The notes below the pieces were generated by a model. It had not been told where the DNA came from. It did not search any database and was given only the letters and a program-made list of their open reading frames with translations. DNA of 64,000 nucleotides from Nannocystis exedens (lineage in GTDB: Bacteria; Myxococcota_A; Polyangia; Nannocystales; Nannocystaceae). The stretch lies in the NCBI RefSeq assembly GCF_002343915.1, contig NZ_NETK01000002.1, positions 724,328-788,327 on the forward strand, given 5' to 3'. Made by a program: the position numbers and the translations under genes. This document shows, one piece after another, positions 55,630 to 63,874 of the stretch. The stretch's first letter is position 1. Each line of letters starts with the position of its first letter.

Positions 55630-57237
55630 ATGTCGCTCCTTGACGACATCCGCCACGAGACGCGGCTGGATCTGCGGGACCCCGCGCTCATCGCCAACGT
55701 GCTGGCGCCGGAGCTGACCGAGCGCTGGACGCACGTTTATCGGGACGCGACGCGCTTGCTCGATGCCGCGAAGTCGGCCTACATCACGCTTCAGAACCTA
55801 AACAACGTCTCACCGCTGCAGGCCATTCAGATGGCCTACAACGCACTTGATACGGCCTGGCGGTGGATCTACGGCCAGGCCGGCAAAAAAAGCTTCGAGA
55901 ACCTGGAGAGGCGCGCCAAGACGCGTGGTGAGTTCGTGCGGCGCTACTTCGGGATGCCGGTCGCAGGGGACGAGACGAACCGTCGCCCCATCTGGTCGCA
56001 GGTCCTCCGCTCGAGCAAGAACCCGAGCCCCGCCGATCTTCAGCTCCAGCTCGGCGCGAGCCAGGATGCGGCCGAGCATCTCTCCCAGTGGGATCGCAAC
56101 TACGCTTTCCACGTGAGCCGCGTCGGTCGTCGGCAGACGATCAATCCCACGTGGTCGACGCCTCCCTACGACTCCCCCGCGGATCAACCCTCGCTGTGGC
56201 TCGGCGGCGTCTCCTACGCGCTGCCCTCGTTGCTCGGCGGGTTCAGCCCGTACCCGCCGCTCATCGCCAAGGCCCTCGGCGACGCCGCCTACCTCGACCG
56301 CCCGCCTGGTGTTCCCGCCATCCCCGAGAAGTATGAGGAAGACTACTGGGGAAATGCGCCCGGCGGCGGGGCCGTCGATGCCGACCCTCCGCGAGGTGAC
56401 ATGGGGCTCGACTGGTCGCCCCTCGATCGAGCCGTCTTCGCCAAGGGCTACGCGCCGCCACCAGGATATTCGTGGCTCTTCTCGTGGGGCACGTACCCCT
56501 ACGTGTCCTGGTTCGGCACCGTCGGGCTTGGCGACGCGCGCGTCGATCTCTGCTCGGAGGCGGCCGTCCTGGCGATCGCCATCCACGCGTTTTCGCCGCT
56601 CCACGCGGCGATGGATGCCCGCGAGGTGGCGCAGTGCTATCGCCAGTTCCTGGCCTCCACTCAGCTGCGCTCGCTGCCCCTCGCCCCGAAGGGACAGGTG
56701 AACCTGGGCCTCTTCCTGAAGCGGGACACGCTCCTGCCGTGGAGCCCCCAAGCGGGCTGGCCGGTTCCGATCCCCGGCGGCGCTGTGCCGTTCGAGGTGG
56801 TGAGGGACATCGAGCTCGCGTTCCGCTCGTTCTTTCGCATCAGGAGAGCGGCTCTCTACCAGTTCGCGCTCACCGAGGCCGGCTTTAAGGCGGCCGCCCT
56901 CACCAGCCGTGACCCGCAGCTGCGCGCCGTTGCGGCCGGCTCTCCTCCGCCGAACTACCGCAAGTGGGACGCGCGCGACCCGCTCGGCGACGGCTGGCTC
57001 GACAAGCTGCAGCTCGATCAGGGACCGGGATTTTTCGGACCTGGTGGGCTCTCGACGGGCGAGCCGACCGGCGACGTCGTCAATCCCAACGGGAGCGGCG
57101 GTGGCGGGAGCGGCGGCGGCGTGCCGGGTTGGGCCCTCGCGCTGGCAGCGCTGGGGCTCGGCGGCGGGCTCGCCTACGCGGTCAGCCGCCGACGTGGTCC
57201 CATGAACTTCAGCCAGGGTGAATTGCCGCCCTCGTAA
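55630..57237 (+). CDS. Large protein with C-terminal Gly-rich linker and TM anchor, last island gene
   Basis: 535 residues, unrecognised: helical N-terminal ~120 residues, a Trp/Tyr/Pro-rich middle (SPYPPLIAKALGDAAYLDR, GYSWLFSWGTYPYVSWFG), a helical part, then a Gly/Ser linker (GSGGGGSGGGVPG) and a TM segment (ALALAALGLGGGLAYAV) with basic SRRRG. The C-terminus is sited directly at the junction with the comF fragment: its stop overlaps comF DNA. The final ~13 residues may therefore derive from the junction. Confidence 0.65.
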   Translation: MSLLDDIRHETRLDLRDPALIANVLAPELTERWTHVYRDATRLLDAAKSAYITLQNLNNVSPLQAIQMAYNALDTAWRWIYGQAGKKSFENLERRAKTRGEFVRRYFGMPVAGDETNRRPIWSQVLRSSKNPSPADLQLQLGASQDAAEHLSQWDRNYAFHVSRVGRRQTINPTWSTPPYDSPADQPSLWLGGVSYALPSLLGGFSPYPPLIAKALGDAAYLDRPPGVPAIPEKYEEDYWGNAPGGGAVDADPPRGDMGLDWSPLDRAVFAKGYAPPPGYSWLFSWGTYPYVSWFGTVGLGDARVDLCSEAAVLAIAIHAFSPLHAAMDAREVAQCYRQFLASTQLRSLPLAPKGQVNLGLFLKRDTLLPWSPQAGWPVPIPGGAVPFEVVRDIELAFRSFFRIRRAALYQFALTEAGFKAAALTSRDPQLRAVAAGSPPPNYRKWDARDPLGDGWLDKLQLDQGPGFFGPGGLSTGEPTGDVVNPNGSGGGGSGGGVPGWALALAALGLGGGLAYAVSRRRGPMNFSQGELPPS

Positions 57238-57443
57238 AGGAAGCAGGCCTCGACGTCGCCGACGCGCCGCGCGGCCGGGTCGAGCGGCGCGAGCTCGGGG
57301 GCGCAGCGACTGCACAGGGGCGGCACGCCCCCGGGCGGCGGGGTCCGGAGCAGGTGACGACAGGCGAGGCACACCGGCGGCGCGAGGAAGTCGAGGAGCA
57401 CACGGAGAGGTCGTGCGAACCGCCGTCGTTGTTGCACGCGCAA
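57210..57443 (-). pseudogene. comF: comF fragment (N-terminal zinc-ribbon part) truncated at island junction
   Basis: The minus-strand frame from about 57443 reads LLDFLAPPVCLACRHL and CSRCAPELAPLD, with two CxxC pairs and then DVEACFLYEGG. This is the N-terminal zinc ribbon of ComF/amidophosphoribosyltransferase-like proteins. After YEGG the homologous sequence stops and the frame runs into the last island gene. The PRTase half (with the DDVxTTGxT motif) is not found on either side. So comF is broken here; whether the break happened by the island is inferred. Confidence 0.7.
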
Positions 57444-57680
57444 GAGATCGCGCTGGAGATCGCGTCGAATTCGCCGCGCGAGGGGCGTGTGAAGATCATT
57501 TCGCCGTCCGATGCAAGCGGGCCGTCGCGCGGCCGATCACCGCGCCGTCCGAGAAATTCGCCGGATCTGCGGCGATGCTCGCGATCCTCGGCGGAGGAAG
57601 ACGCACACATCGCCGCTGGGCGTGATCTGGCGTGCAAATCGCGGCTGTGGGCGGCACGCTAATTCCCAGGAGGCCGCGTC

Positions 57681-58208
57681 ATGCTCGCACACGATCTCGG
57701 ATCTCTCAGCGTCGGAACGGTCTTGACGACTTCCACGTTCACGGTGAAGCCGGCCGATCTGACCGCGCATGTGGAGTCCAGCTTCTTGGGACAGGTGGTG
57801 GGTTGCGGAGAGGAGATGCTGTCGACCGGGAGCGTGTCCGGCGGCGGCGCGCCGGAGCCGTGGGGCCGAGTTTGTCCGCTCCCGGTCGCGCTCGGCCGGG
57901 CGCTGTCGGCCCTGGCCCACAGCGAGCCGTTCCGCGACGTCGCGCTGACGCTGCGCAGCATCAGCCGCGTGCGGCGCTTCGGAGAGATGCTGGTGGGGGA
58001 GCCGCTGACTGCGATCGCGACGGTGCGCTTCCGCAGCGGCAGAGTACCGAATGCGACGCACGTGACGCTGGCCGTCGAAGTTCACCGCGAGAGCCAGCGC
58101 GGCCGCGTCGGCGCGACCGCCCTGAGCTTCGAGGTCGGGCTCGAGCTGCGATCGCTGGCAGGCGCATCTACAGAGACGCGGATCGCTGGCGGCGCCGCCG
58201 CCGCGTGA
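57681..58208 (+). CDS. Hot-dog-fold-like protein (MaoC dehydratase-like)
   Basis: ATG 57681 has an ideal AGGAGG at 57668-57673. The 175-residue product begins with LSVGTVLTTSTFTVKPADLTAHVES, like MaoC-type hydratases (G-x-x-L then a substrate-entry strand), and later FGEMLVGEPLTAIATVRFRS, resembling the second hot-dog strand set. Typical catalytic Asp/His pair is not clear. Function is therefore tentative. The 57444-57680 space before it has no recognised gene. Confidence 0.55.
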   Translation: MLAHDLGSLSVGTVLTTSTFTVKPADLTAHVESSFLGQVVGCGEEMLSTGSVSGGGAPEPWGRVCPLPVALGRALSALAHSEPFRDVALTLRSISRVRRFGEMLVGEPLTAIATVRFRSGRVPNATHVTLAVEVHRESQRGRVGATALSFEVGLELRSLAGASTETRIAGGAAAA

Positions 58209-58257
58209 GGCGTGCGGCCGGGCCTCCGAACGCCTCGGCCCGGCTTGCTGCGCCGGG

Positions 58258-58299
58258 TCATGGTTTTCGGACCATGTCTCAAGATGCAGTCCGTCGCGT
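58258..58299. repeat. 14-bp repeat array, 3 units
   Basis: TCATGGTT at 58258, CCATGTCT at 58272 and GCAGTCCG at 58286, exact 14-bp steps. It lies in the gap (58209-58486) upstream of the GRAS operon. I see nothing else in that gap. Confidence 0.75.
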
Positions 58300-58486
58300 G
58301 CGTCGCCGTCCTCCGACGCACGCGACCTGCGCAGTGGCCCGCGGTCCGGTCGCGCCGCTGGGTGGTCTTTGAGACAGAGGCCGACGGGGGCCTGTCCGGC
58401 TTCGCGGCGCGTTTCCGCGCGAGGGCTGAGATAATCTTCTCGGCCACGATCGGGTGCGCATCAGCTTGCCAAGGCGGATCCCCTGT

Positions 58487-59602
58487 GTGACCTTCAGTCT
58501 GCGGCGCATGCTCTACGAGGACCGCTACAAGCTGATTTTGGCCGCGTGCCAGGACATTCGCCGGCATCGCGAGCAGGTCGCCAAGACGGTGATAGCGAGC
58601 CAGCTCCTCGACGCCCTCGACGTCGATGTCCCGAGCGACGCGCTGTTGTCCCACATCGTCGCCGAGTCGCTGCTCCGGCGGATCGATCGCAACCTGCTCT
58701 CGGGTCGAAACTTGTACCTGCAAGCCGAGAAGCGGCCGCAGATCGATCTGTTCACGCTGCTCCAGCGCGCGATCCCGGCCGTGCCGCAGGGCTACGCGCT
58801 CGCCAACCAGTACCTGGTCCACGCGATGCGGCAGTCGAGCACGCCGGCGCTGCTCGAGATCGGGATCGGCAAGGGGCTGCAAGTGGTCGCGCTGCTGCGG
58901 GCGCTCGCGCGCGACCCCGGCAAGATCGAGCGCGTCCGCATCATCGCGCTCGAACCGAACCGCACCGCGTTGAACGAGGGCGTGGCCGCGATCGACGAGG
59001 TTCGCGCCGAGCTGCCGTTCGACATCGAGATCTATCCGCTGGTCAAGCTGATCGAGGTCTGCGAGGATGCCGACTACGCGCACTTCGAGGCGCTCGCCGA
59101 GGGGAGCTTGTCGATCAACGCGGCCTACACGCTGCACCACACCACGGGCCCCGACAGCGACGCTCGCACCCGGCTGTTGCGGCGGCTGCGGGCCCTGAAG
59201 CCGCGGGTGTTCACGCTGGTCGAGCCGAGCTCGGACCACGACACCGAGCACCTGACCCGGCGCATGCACCACTGCTGGCAGCACTTCGCGACGGTGTTCG
59301 ACCTGGTCGACCGCAGCGACGCGTCCCCCGACGAGAAGTTCGCCATCAAGGAGGGCTTCTTCGGCCGCGAGGTCCGCGACATCCTCGGCACCAGCGACGC
59401 CTTCCGCACCGAGCGCCACGAGACGCTCGAGTCGTGGCTGCTGCGCCTCAAGAAGGCGGGCTTCGTGCCGTACCCGGCGATCGACGTCGACGTCGACCTC
59501 CCGGAGTACTGTCGCTCGAACGTCAGCTCGGGCCTCGTGCGGCTGTCGTACCGCGGGGTGCCGATCATCGCGGTGTTCGCGTTCGCGGGGGAGGCGGGAT
59601 GA
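58487..59602 (+). CDS. Bacterial GRAS-family protein
   Basis: About 371 residues from GTG 58487 (AAGGCGG site upstream; GTG 58454 and ATG 58508 are alternatives). It carries GRAS-domain features in order: a methyltransferase-like GIGKGLQVVALLRAL, LSINAAYTLHHT (VHIID/LHHL-like), RVFTLVEPSSDHDTEHLTRR, FDLVDRS, and the C-terminal block RTERHETLESWLLRLKKAGF (RERxExxxxWxxRxxxxGF). GRAS domains have a Rossmann SAM-methyltransferase-like core; bacterial forms may be small-molecule methyltransferases. It is coupled by ATGA to the next gene, in a signalling operon. Confidence 0.75.
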   Translation: MTFSLRRMLYEDRYKLILAACQDIRRHREQVAKTVIASQLLDALDVDVPSDALLSHIVAESLLRRIDRNLLSGRNLYLQAEKRPQIDLFTLLQRAIPAVPQGYALANQYLVHAMRQSSTPALLEIGIGKGLQVVALLRALARDPGKIERVRIIALEPNRTALNEGVAAIDEVRAELPFDIEIYPLVKLIEVCEDADYAHFEALAEGSLSINAAYTLHHTTGPDSDARTRLLRRLRALKPRVFTLVEPSSDHDTEHLTRRMHHCWQHFATVFDLVDRSDASPDEKFAIKEGFFGREVRDILGTSDAFRTERHETLESWLLRLKKAGFVPYPAIDVDVDLPEYCRSNVSSGLVRLSYRGVPIIAVFAFAGEAG

Positions 59603-60141
59603 GCGACCAGTCCGAGCCGCGAGAGCCGGTGGTCCACGGGACGCTGATGGCCGGCTTCGCCCAGGCGTGCGTCAACCTCAATATCGTCGCCGGTCGGCGG
59701 GCCACCGCGCTCCTGGCCGACATCGACATGGGGCGGTGGTTCCCGCTGGCCAAGTGGATGGAGATCGAGCAGATGGTCGGCGAGTCGTACGCCAACGTCG
59801 AGCCGATCCGCCTCAAGCTCGGCATCGAGATGATGACGCTGTGGTACCACCACGGCCCCGGCAAGGCGCTCATCCATCGCGGCGCGGATTTCCTGCACTT
59901 CCAGACCGGCAGCCACGGCATCGCCAGCGTCATCCGCGGCCCGCGCGAGGTGGTCGGCTCGTTCGACCTCGAGGAGTTCGACTCGGCCCGCGGTCACGCG
60001 GTGATCCGCTCGTCCACGCCGTTCGACAAGACGATCGAGCGCGGCGTGCTGATCGGCGGGGTGATGGCCCCCGGCGACCTCTACTACGTCGACGTGACGA
60101 ACGACGGCGACCTCAACCGCCTCGTGGTGGAGTTCCATTGA
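59599..60141 (+). CDS. Unknown 180-residue protein, translationally coupled to GRAS gene
   Basis: ATG 59599 overlaps the GRAS stop (ATGA). The product has no TM. Its features are GRWFPLAKWMEIEQMVGES, IRLKLGIEMMTLWYHHGPG and a beta-rich C-terminus (GVLIGGVMAPGDLYYVDVTNDG). The opening resembles small myxobacterial sensor or effector proteins, but I cannot name the family. Position between the GRAS and RsbU genes suggests a signalling role. Confidence 0.7.
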   Translation: MSDQSEPREPVVHGTLMAGFAQACVNLNIVAGRRATALLADIDMGRWFPLAKWMEIEQMVGESYANVEPIRLKLGIEMMTLWYHHGPGKALIHRGADFLHFQTGSHGIASVIRGPREVVGSFDLEEFDSARGHAVIRSSTPFDKTIERGVLIGGVMAPGDLYYVDVTNDGDLNRLVVEFH

Positions 60142-60142
60142 G

Positions 60143-61069
60143 ATGACGCTCGACGAGATCCTCCAGGGACGAGACCCCGACCGCCTGTCCGAGCTGTCGC
60201 GCGAGGACCTGCACCGGCTGTTCTGGATGTACAAGGGCCTGGTCAAGCGGGTCGAGCGCGACACCGCGTACTGGCAGGCGACCAACGACAACCTGCGCAC
60301 CGCGTACGAGCGGCTCGACGAGCAGGAGCGCGAGCTGGCCCGCGCCTACCAGACCATCCGCCAGGACCTCGAGATCGCCCAGCAGGTCCAGCACGCGCTG
60401 CTGCCCAAGGACCACCCGGAGATGCTCGCGCGCTTCGAGTTCTCGGTCTATCACAAGCAGATGACCGAGGTCGGCGGCGACTACTACGACTTCTACCGCC
60501 TGCGCGACGGCAGCCACGCGATCGGCGTGTTCGACATCTCCGGCCACGGGGTGTCGGCGGCGCTGATCATGGCCTACCTCAAGGCCCAGCTGGTGCAGAC
60601 GATGGAGCAGGTGTCGCGCCCGCGCGACATCGTCGAGTACCTCAACAACGCGACCGTCGGGTTCCTCCGCGAGGTCCGCCGCTACGCCACCGTCAACTTC
60701 GTCGCCTTCGGCGAGCGCACGTTCCGCTACGTGTGCGGCGGCGGCTACGGGGTGCTGGTCCGCGGCGGCGAGGTCCACACGTTCAACAAGGGCGACCCCT
60801 TCATCGGCCTGCGCCGCCGCGCCTACAGCGAGTACGAGCTGCCCTTCGAGACAGGCGACGTGCTGGCGCTGTACACCGACGGCATGGTCGAGGCCCAGGA
60901 CAGCGCCGGCGCCGACTACAGCACGCGCCGCCTGCACGAGCTCGTGCGCGCCAACGCCGAGCTGCCGGCCAACCAGATCCTCCAGCGGTGCCTCGACGAC
61001 TACGGGCAGTTCCGTCGCGTCGACGCCGACGACATCACCCTCATCGTGCTTCGGAGGCGGGCAGCGTGA
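60143..61069 (+). CDS. SpoIIE/RsbU-type PP2C phosphatase
   Basis: N-terminal coiled-coil (~residues 20-85), then a PPM phosphatase domain with metal-binding Asp residues in EVGGDYYDF, FDISGHGVSAAL, LYTDGMVEA and ADDITLIVLRR. RsbU/SpoIIE enzymes dephosphorylate an anti-anti-sigma (STAS) protein. The stop overlaps the next start (GTGA). With the kinase-like and STAS genes that follow, it completes a partner-switching set. Confidence 0.92.
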   Translation: MTLDEILQGRDPDRLSELSREDLHRLFWMYKGLVKRVERDTAYWQATNDNLRTAYERLDEQERELARAYQTIRQDLEIAQQVQHALLPKDHPEMLARFEFSVYHKQMTEVGGDYYDFYRLRDGSHAIGVFDISGHGVSAALIMAYLKAQLVQTMEQVSRPRDIVEYLNNATVGFLREVRRYATVNFVAFGERTFRYVCGGGYGVLVRGGEVHTFNKGDPFIGLRRRAYSEYELPFETGDVLALYTDGMVEAQDSAGADYSTRRLHELVRANAELPANQILQRCLDDYGQFRRVDADDITLIVLRRRAA

Positions 61070-61581
61070 GTGAGCACGAGTTCGACGACGACCCGATCAC
61101 GACCAGCGTCGGCTTGACGCTGACGGTCGCGCCCATGGGCGACGCCCGCGGCAACCTGGCGACGACCGTCGGCGAGTCGCTGCTGGCGATGCTGACGGTG
61201 TTCTACCCGCAGGCGCTGTGCAAGAAGGCCAACGTGGTCATCACCGAGCTGGTCCAGAACGTGATCGACAACGTCAGCGATCCGGGCAGCCAGATGCGCG
61301 TCGACCTGCGCATCGACGGCGACGCGCTGCAGGTCCAGGTCACCAACAAGGCGACCCCCGAGCAGTACCAGGACGTCAAGGACCGCGTCGACCGGCTGAC
61401 GGCCGCGACCGACCCGAAGCGCCTGTTCGCCGACACGCTCCGCGCCCGTCGCATGCAGCGACTGCGCGGCGGGCTCGGCCTCATCCGCCTGGTGTCCGAG
61501 AACCGCTTCCGCTTGTCCGCGACCTATTCGGGCGAGAACCTGACCATGCAGGCGGTGTTTCCTTTGCGAGGTGCGCAATGA
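61066..61581 (+). CDS. RsbW/RsbT-like HATPase kinase
   Basis: 171 residues with a GHKL ATPase fold: N-box ELVQNVIDN and G-box GGLGLIRLVSE. It probably phosphorylates a STAS partner or binds it as an anti-sigma-like protein. It overlaps RsbU upstream (GTGA) and the STAS-cyclase gene downstream (ATGA), so all are coupled. No sigma factor gene is in the window. Confidence 0.88.
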   Translation: MSEHEFDDDPITTSVGLTLTVAPMGDARGNLATTVGESLLAMLTVFYPQALCKKANVVITELVQNVIDNVSDPGSQMRVDLRIDGDALQVQVTNKATPEQYQDVKDRVDRLTAATDPKRLFADTLRARRMQRLRGGLGLIRLVSENRFRLSATYSGENLTMQAVFPLRGAQ

Positions 61582-63072
61582 ACGTCCTCACGTACGGCGA
61601 GATCATGGACGGCGGCGTCAGTGTGTTCCACTGCGTCGCGCGCGAGGACGAGGGGAACTTCTCCCTCACGTTCTCGGGCGTGGTCCGGATCGACAACCCT
61701 TATCGCTATCTGTCGGCCCTGCTGCAGGACCTGCGCGAGATCCTGCCGAAGCGCGAGATCCAGCGCAGCGTGCTCGACTTCACCGAGCTCGAGTTCTGCA
61801 ACTCGAACGGCTTCTACGTGATCATGGACATCGTCGAGCTGGTCTATCTGCTGCTGCCCGGGCCGGTGCTGGTCCGTCGCCTGCAAGAGGACGACTGGCA
61901 GCAGGAGACGCTGCCGATCCTGCTCAACCTCGACGAAGAATCGATCGCCGCCCGGACGACCTTCGAGACGTGCGAGAGTTCTGACATGGTGGCGATCCTC
62001 GAGCTGGTGGAGCCCATCGCGTTGCGCGTCGATGCCGACGGCCGTGTGACCCCGGCGTCGCCCGCGGCGGCCCGCTGGCTGGCGGCCCGCCCCGGCGCGC
62101 CCAGCCTCGGCGCGCTGTTCGGCGCCGCGTCGCCGGCGTTCCTGCGCAGCCTGGCCGAGAGCAGCGGCAAGGCGGTGCCCGAGAACCCCTGGCCGGAAGG
62201 ACCTGTCGCCTGGGACCTGTCCTTGGAGCCATCCGATGCGGTGCTGGCGGTCGGCGTGGCGATCCGCCCGCCGCGGGCGCTGGCGTCGCAGCTGGCGCAC
62301 GCGACCCTGCTCGACAAGAGGCCTGGCGCTGGCGGTGCTGCCGCGCGAGTCGGCGGCGCCGCTCGGCGAGCGGCTCCAGCCCAAGGCCTACCGCGAGTCG
62401 ACGGTGATGTTCATCGACGCGGTCCAGTTCTCGCGCCTGGCCGCCCGCGTCGACCCGGTCACCTGCCTCAAGCAGCTCGACTTCTTCTTCTCGGCCTTCG
62501 ACCAGATCACCTCGGCGTTCGGGGTCGAGAAGCTGCGCACCGCCGGCGACACCTACGTGGCGGTCTCGGGCATCCCGCACCGCCGCCTGTCGCACGCGGT
62601 CGACGCGACGTTCGCCGCGCTCCGCTGCGCTCAGGTGGTGGCGTCGGGGCTGACGCCGAGCGTCGACGAGTGGGACTGGAGCTTCCGCATCGGCCTCCAC
62701 TCCGGGCCCTGCATCCGGCGTGCTCGGCTCCAAGAAGCCGGTCTACGACCTGTGGGGCGACACGGTCAGCGTCGCCAGCCACGTCGAGCGCGTCGGCCAG
62801 CCGACTCGGTGTGCGTGTCGGGCGCGGTCCGTCAGCTCATCGAGCCGTTCTTCTCGCTCGAGTTCATGCAGACGACGGTGACCCGCAGCGTCGGCGAGAT
62901 CGAGGTCTACGCGGTCCGCGGGCTGCTCCCCGAGCTGCAGGCCGACGGGCAGGCGGTCGTGGCCAACGCCGAGTTCACCGCCCGCTACGAGGCGCGCTTC
63001 GCGTCGCCGTGCCCGGCCGCCGCGCAAGAGGCGCTCGGGGTCGAGCTCGGGCAGGGCCTCGACGAGTTCTGA
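61578..63072 (+). CDS. STAS-like protein with PAS-like and class III cyclase domains, frameshifted
   Basis: N-terminal STAS-like domain (RSVLDFTELEFCNSNGFYVI). A middle part with a sensor-like segment (PIALRVDADGRVTPAS) follows. Then comes a class III cyclase domain: TVMFIDAVQFS, EKLRTAGDTYVAVSG and YDLWGDTVSVASHVE. Three frameshifts occur: an extra base near 62319, a two-base loss or one-base gain near 62716, and a missing base near 62800. Corrected, it is one protein. The transition-state Asn and Arg of active cyclases appear as Ser and His (VSVASHVE), so activity is doubtful unless these are also errors. Three 14-bp units at 62188-62229 encode a linker. Confidence 0.7.
62188..62229. repeat. 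14-bp repeat units, 3, within the cyclase gene
   Basis: Exact 14-bp steps at 62188 (CCTGGCC), 62202 (CCTGTCG) and 62216 (CCTGTCC), translated as NPWPEGPVAWDLSLE in a linker. Confidence 0.8.
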
Positions 63073-63094
63073 GCGGGCGAGGCGCTCCGACCGA

Positions 63095-63178
63095 GGATGC
63101 CTGTTCGAGCATGTTCGGACGGGCATGATTTTTCGGGCATGCCGTAAGGAGCATGTCGTATGGGGCAGCCGGCCAGCC
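63095..63178. repeat. 14-bp repeat array, about 6 units
   Basis: Starts at 63095, 63109, 63123, 63137, 63151 and 63165. Cores are mainly CATG (GTTC, ATTT, CCGT, TCGT). It fills much of the gap between the convergent cyclase and YdcF-like genes; the rest (63179-63267) shows nothing. Confidence 0.85.
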
Positions 63179-63267
63179 GTGCGAGCTCCTGCGCCCGCCC
63201 GTCGCCGCGCCGCGGTGACGCCGTCGCTCTCGCGGGAGAGGATGCCGGCCGGCGCGGGCCGCTCCGA

Positions 63268-63843
63268 TCAGTCGAGGCGGTAGTCCTTGAACAGGTAGGC
63301 GTAGAAGCGACGACCTCGCGCAGCAGCGACCACGGCTCGCGCAGCTCGAGCTCGAGATCCGCGTGGGCGCCGGGGCGTCGACGCGAAGCGGCGCAGCGCC
63401 AGCTTGGTGCGGGTGAGGTGGTAGTACTGGCTGACGGCGATCGCGGAGCGCTCGCCGGGGCGCGTCGGCGGCGCGAAGCGGGCGGTGGCGTGGGTGTTGA
63501 CGCCGCCGCGGTCGACGGCGATCCGCTCGGCCGGGACGCCGCGGGCGACCAGGTAGTCGCGCATGACGTCGGCCTCGTACGGGCTGCCGGGATCCTGGCC
63601 GCCGCTGACGATGAGCCGCGGGACGAGGCCGGCGGCGTAGAGGGCGGCGCGCGATCGAGGCGCAGCCGCAGGCGACGCGCGGGCTCGCCGGCGGGGCTGA
63701 CGTGGTTGCCGAGCACGACGGCGACGTCGGCGGGGGCGACCCTCGTCGGTGCAGCCGTCGACGCAGAGGACCAGGAGGTGGACCAGGCCCCAGGCGCACA
63801 GCAGGGCGAGGAGGCGGAGGATGTACGTTCGCACCTGGCGCAT
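63268..63843 (-). CDS. YdcF/SanA-like DUF218 membrane protein, frameshifted
   Basis: ATG 63843 gives a TM helix (LRLLALLCAWGLVHLLVLC) then, with at least two frame changes, DUF218 motifs: VVLGNHV-like (frame near 63716), AAGLVPRLIVSGGQ, GVPAERIAVDRGGVNTHATA and AVSQYYHLTRTKLALRRF. DUF218 proteins (YdcF, ElyC, SanA) affect envelope integrity. The frame breaks near 63745 and 63650 and again near 63375. They fit the same error-prone stretch as the cyclase gene. Confidence 0.6.
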   Translation of the reverse strand: MRQVRTYILRLLALLCAWGLVHLLVLCVDGCTDEGRPRRRRRRARQPRQPRRRARASPAAAPRSRAALYAAGLVPRLIVSGGQDPGSPYEADVMRDYLVARGVPAERIAVDRGGVNTHATARFAPPTRPGERSAIAVSQYYHLTRTKLALRRFASTPRRPRGSRARAARAVVAAARGRRFYAYLFKDYRLD

Positions 63844-63874
63844 GGGACCTGTCCTCATGGACCTGTGACTTCGG
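63833..63874. repeat. 14-bp repeat units, 3, across a start codon
   Basis: ACCTGGCG (63833), ACCTGTCC (63847) and ACCTGTGA (63861) in exact 14-bp steps, covering the start of the YdcF-like gene and the stop of the next upstream gene. Confidence 0.8.

Larger units (their letters stand above)
44560..57237. mobile_element. Accessory island adjoining truncated comF; putative phage-like or satellite element
   Basis: The region is bounded by lepB on the left and a comF fragment on the right. It differs from the flanks: AT-richer patches at 44.8-45.3 and 46.5 kb, almost no 14-bp arrays, and only unrecognised or regulatory genes. Left half: two divergent pairs, a repressor-like gene and a parS site. 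Right half: ten same-strand genes (48668-57237) with 4-base overlaps and single-TM or beta-rich products. No integrase, transposase, terminase, ATPase or tRNA target was recognised, so the mobile nature is inference. Boundaries are approximate. Confidence 0.5.
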
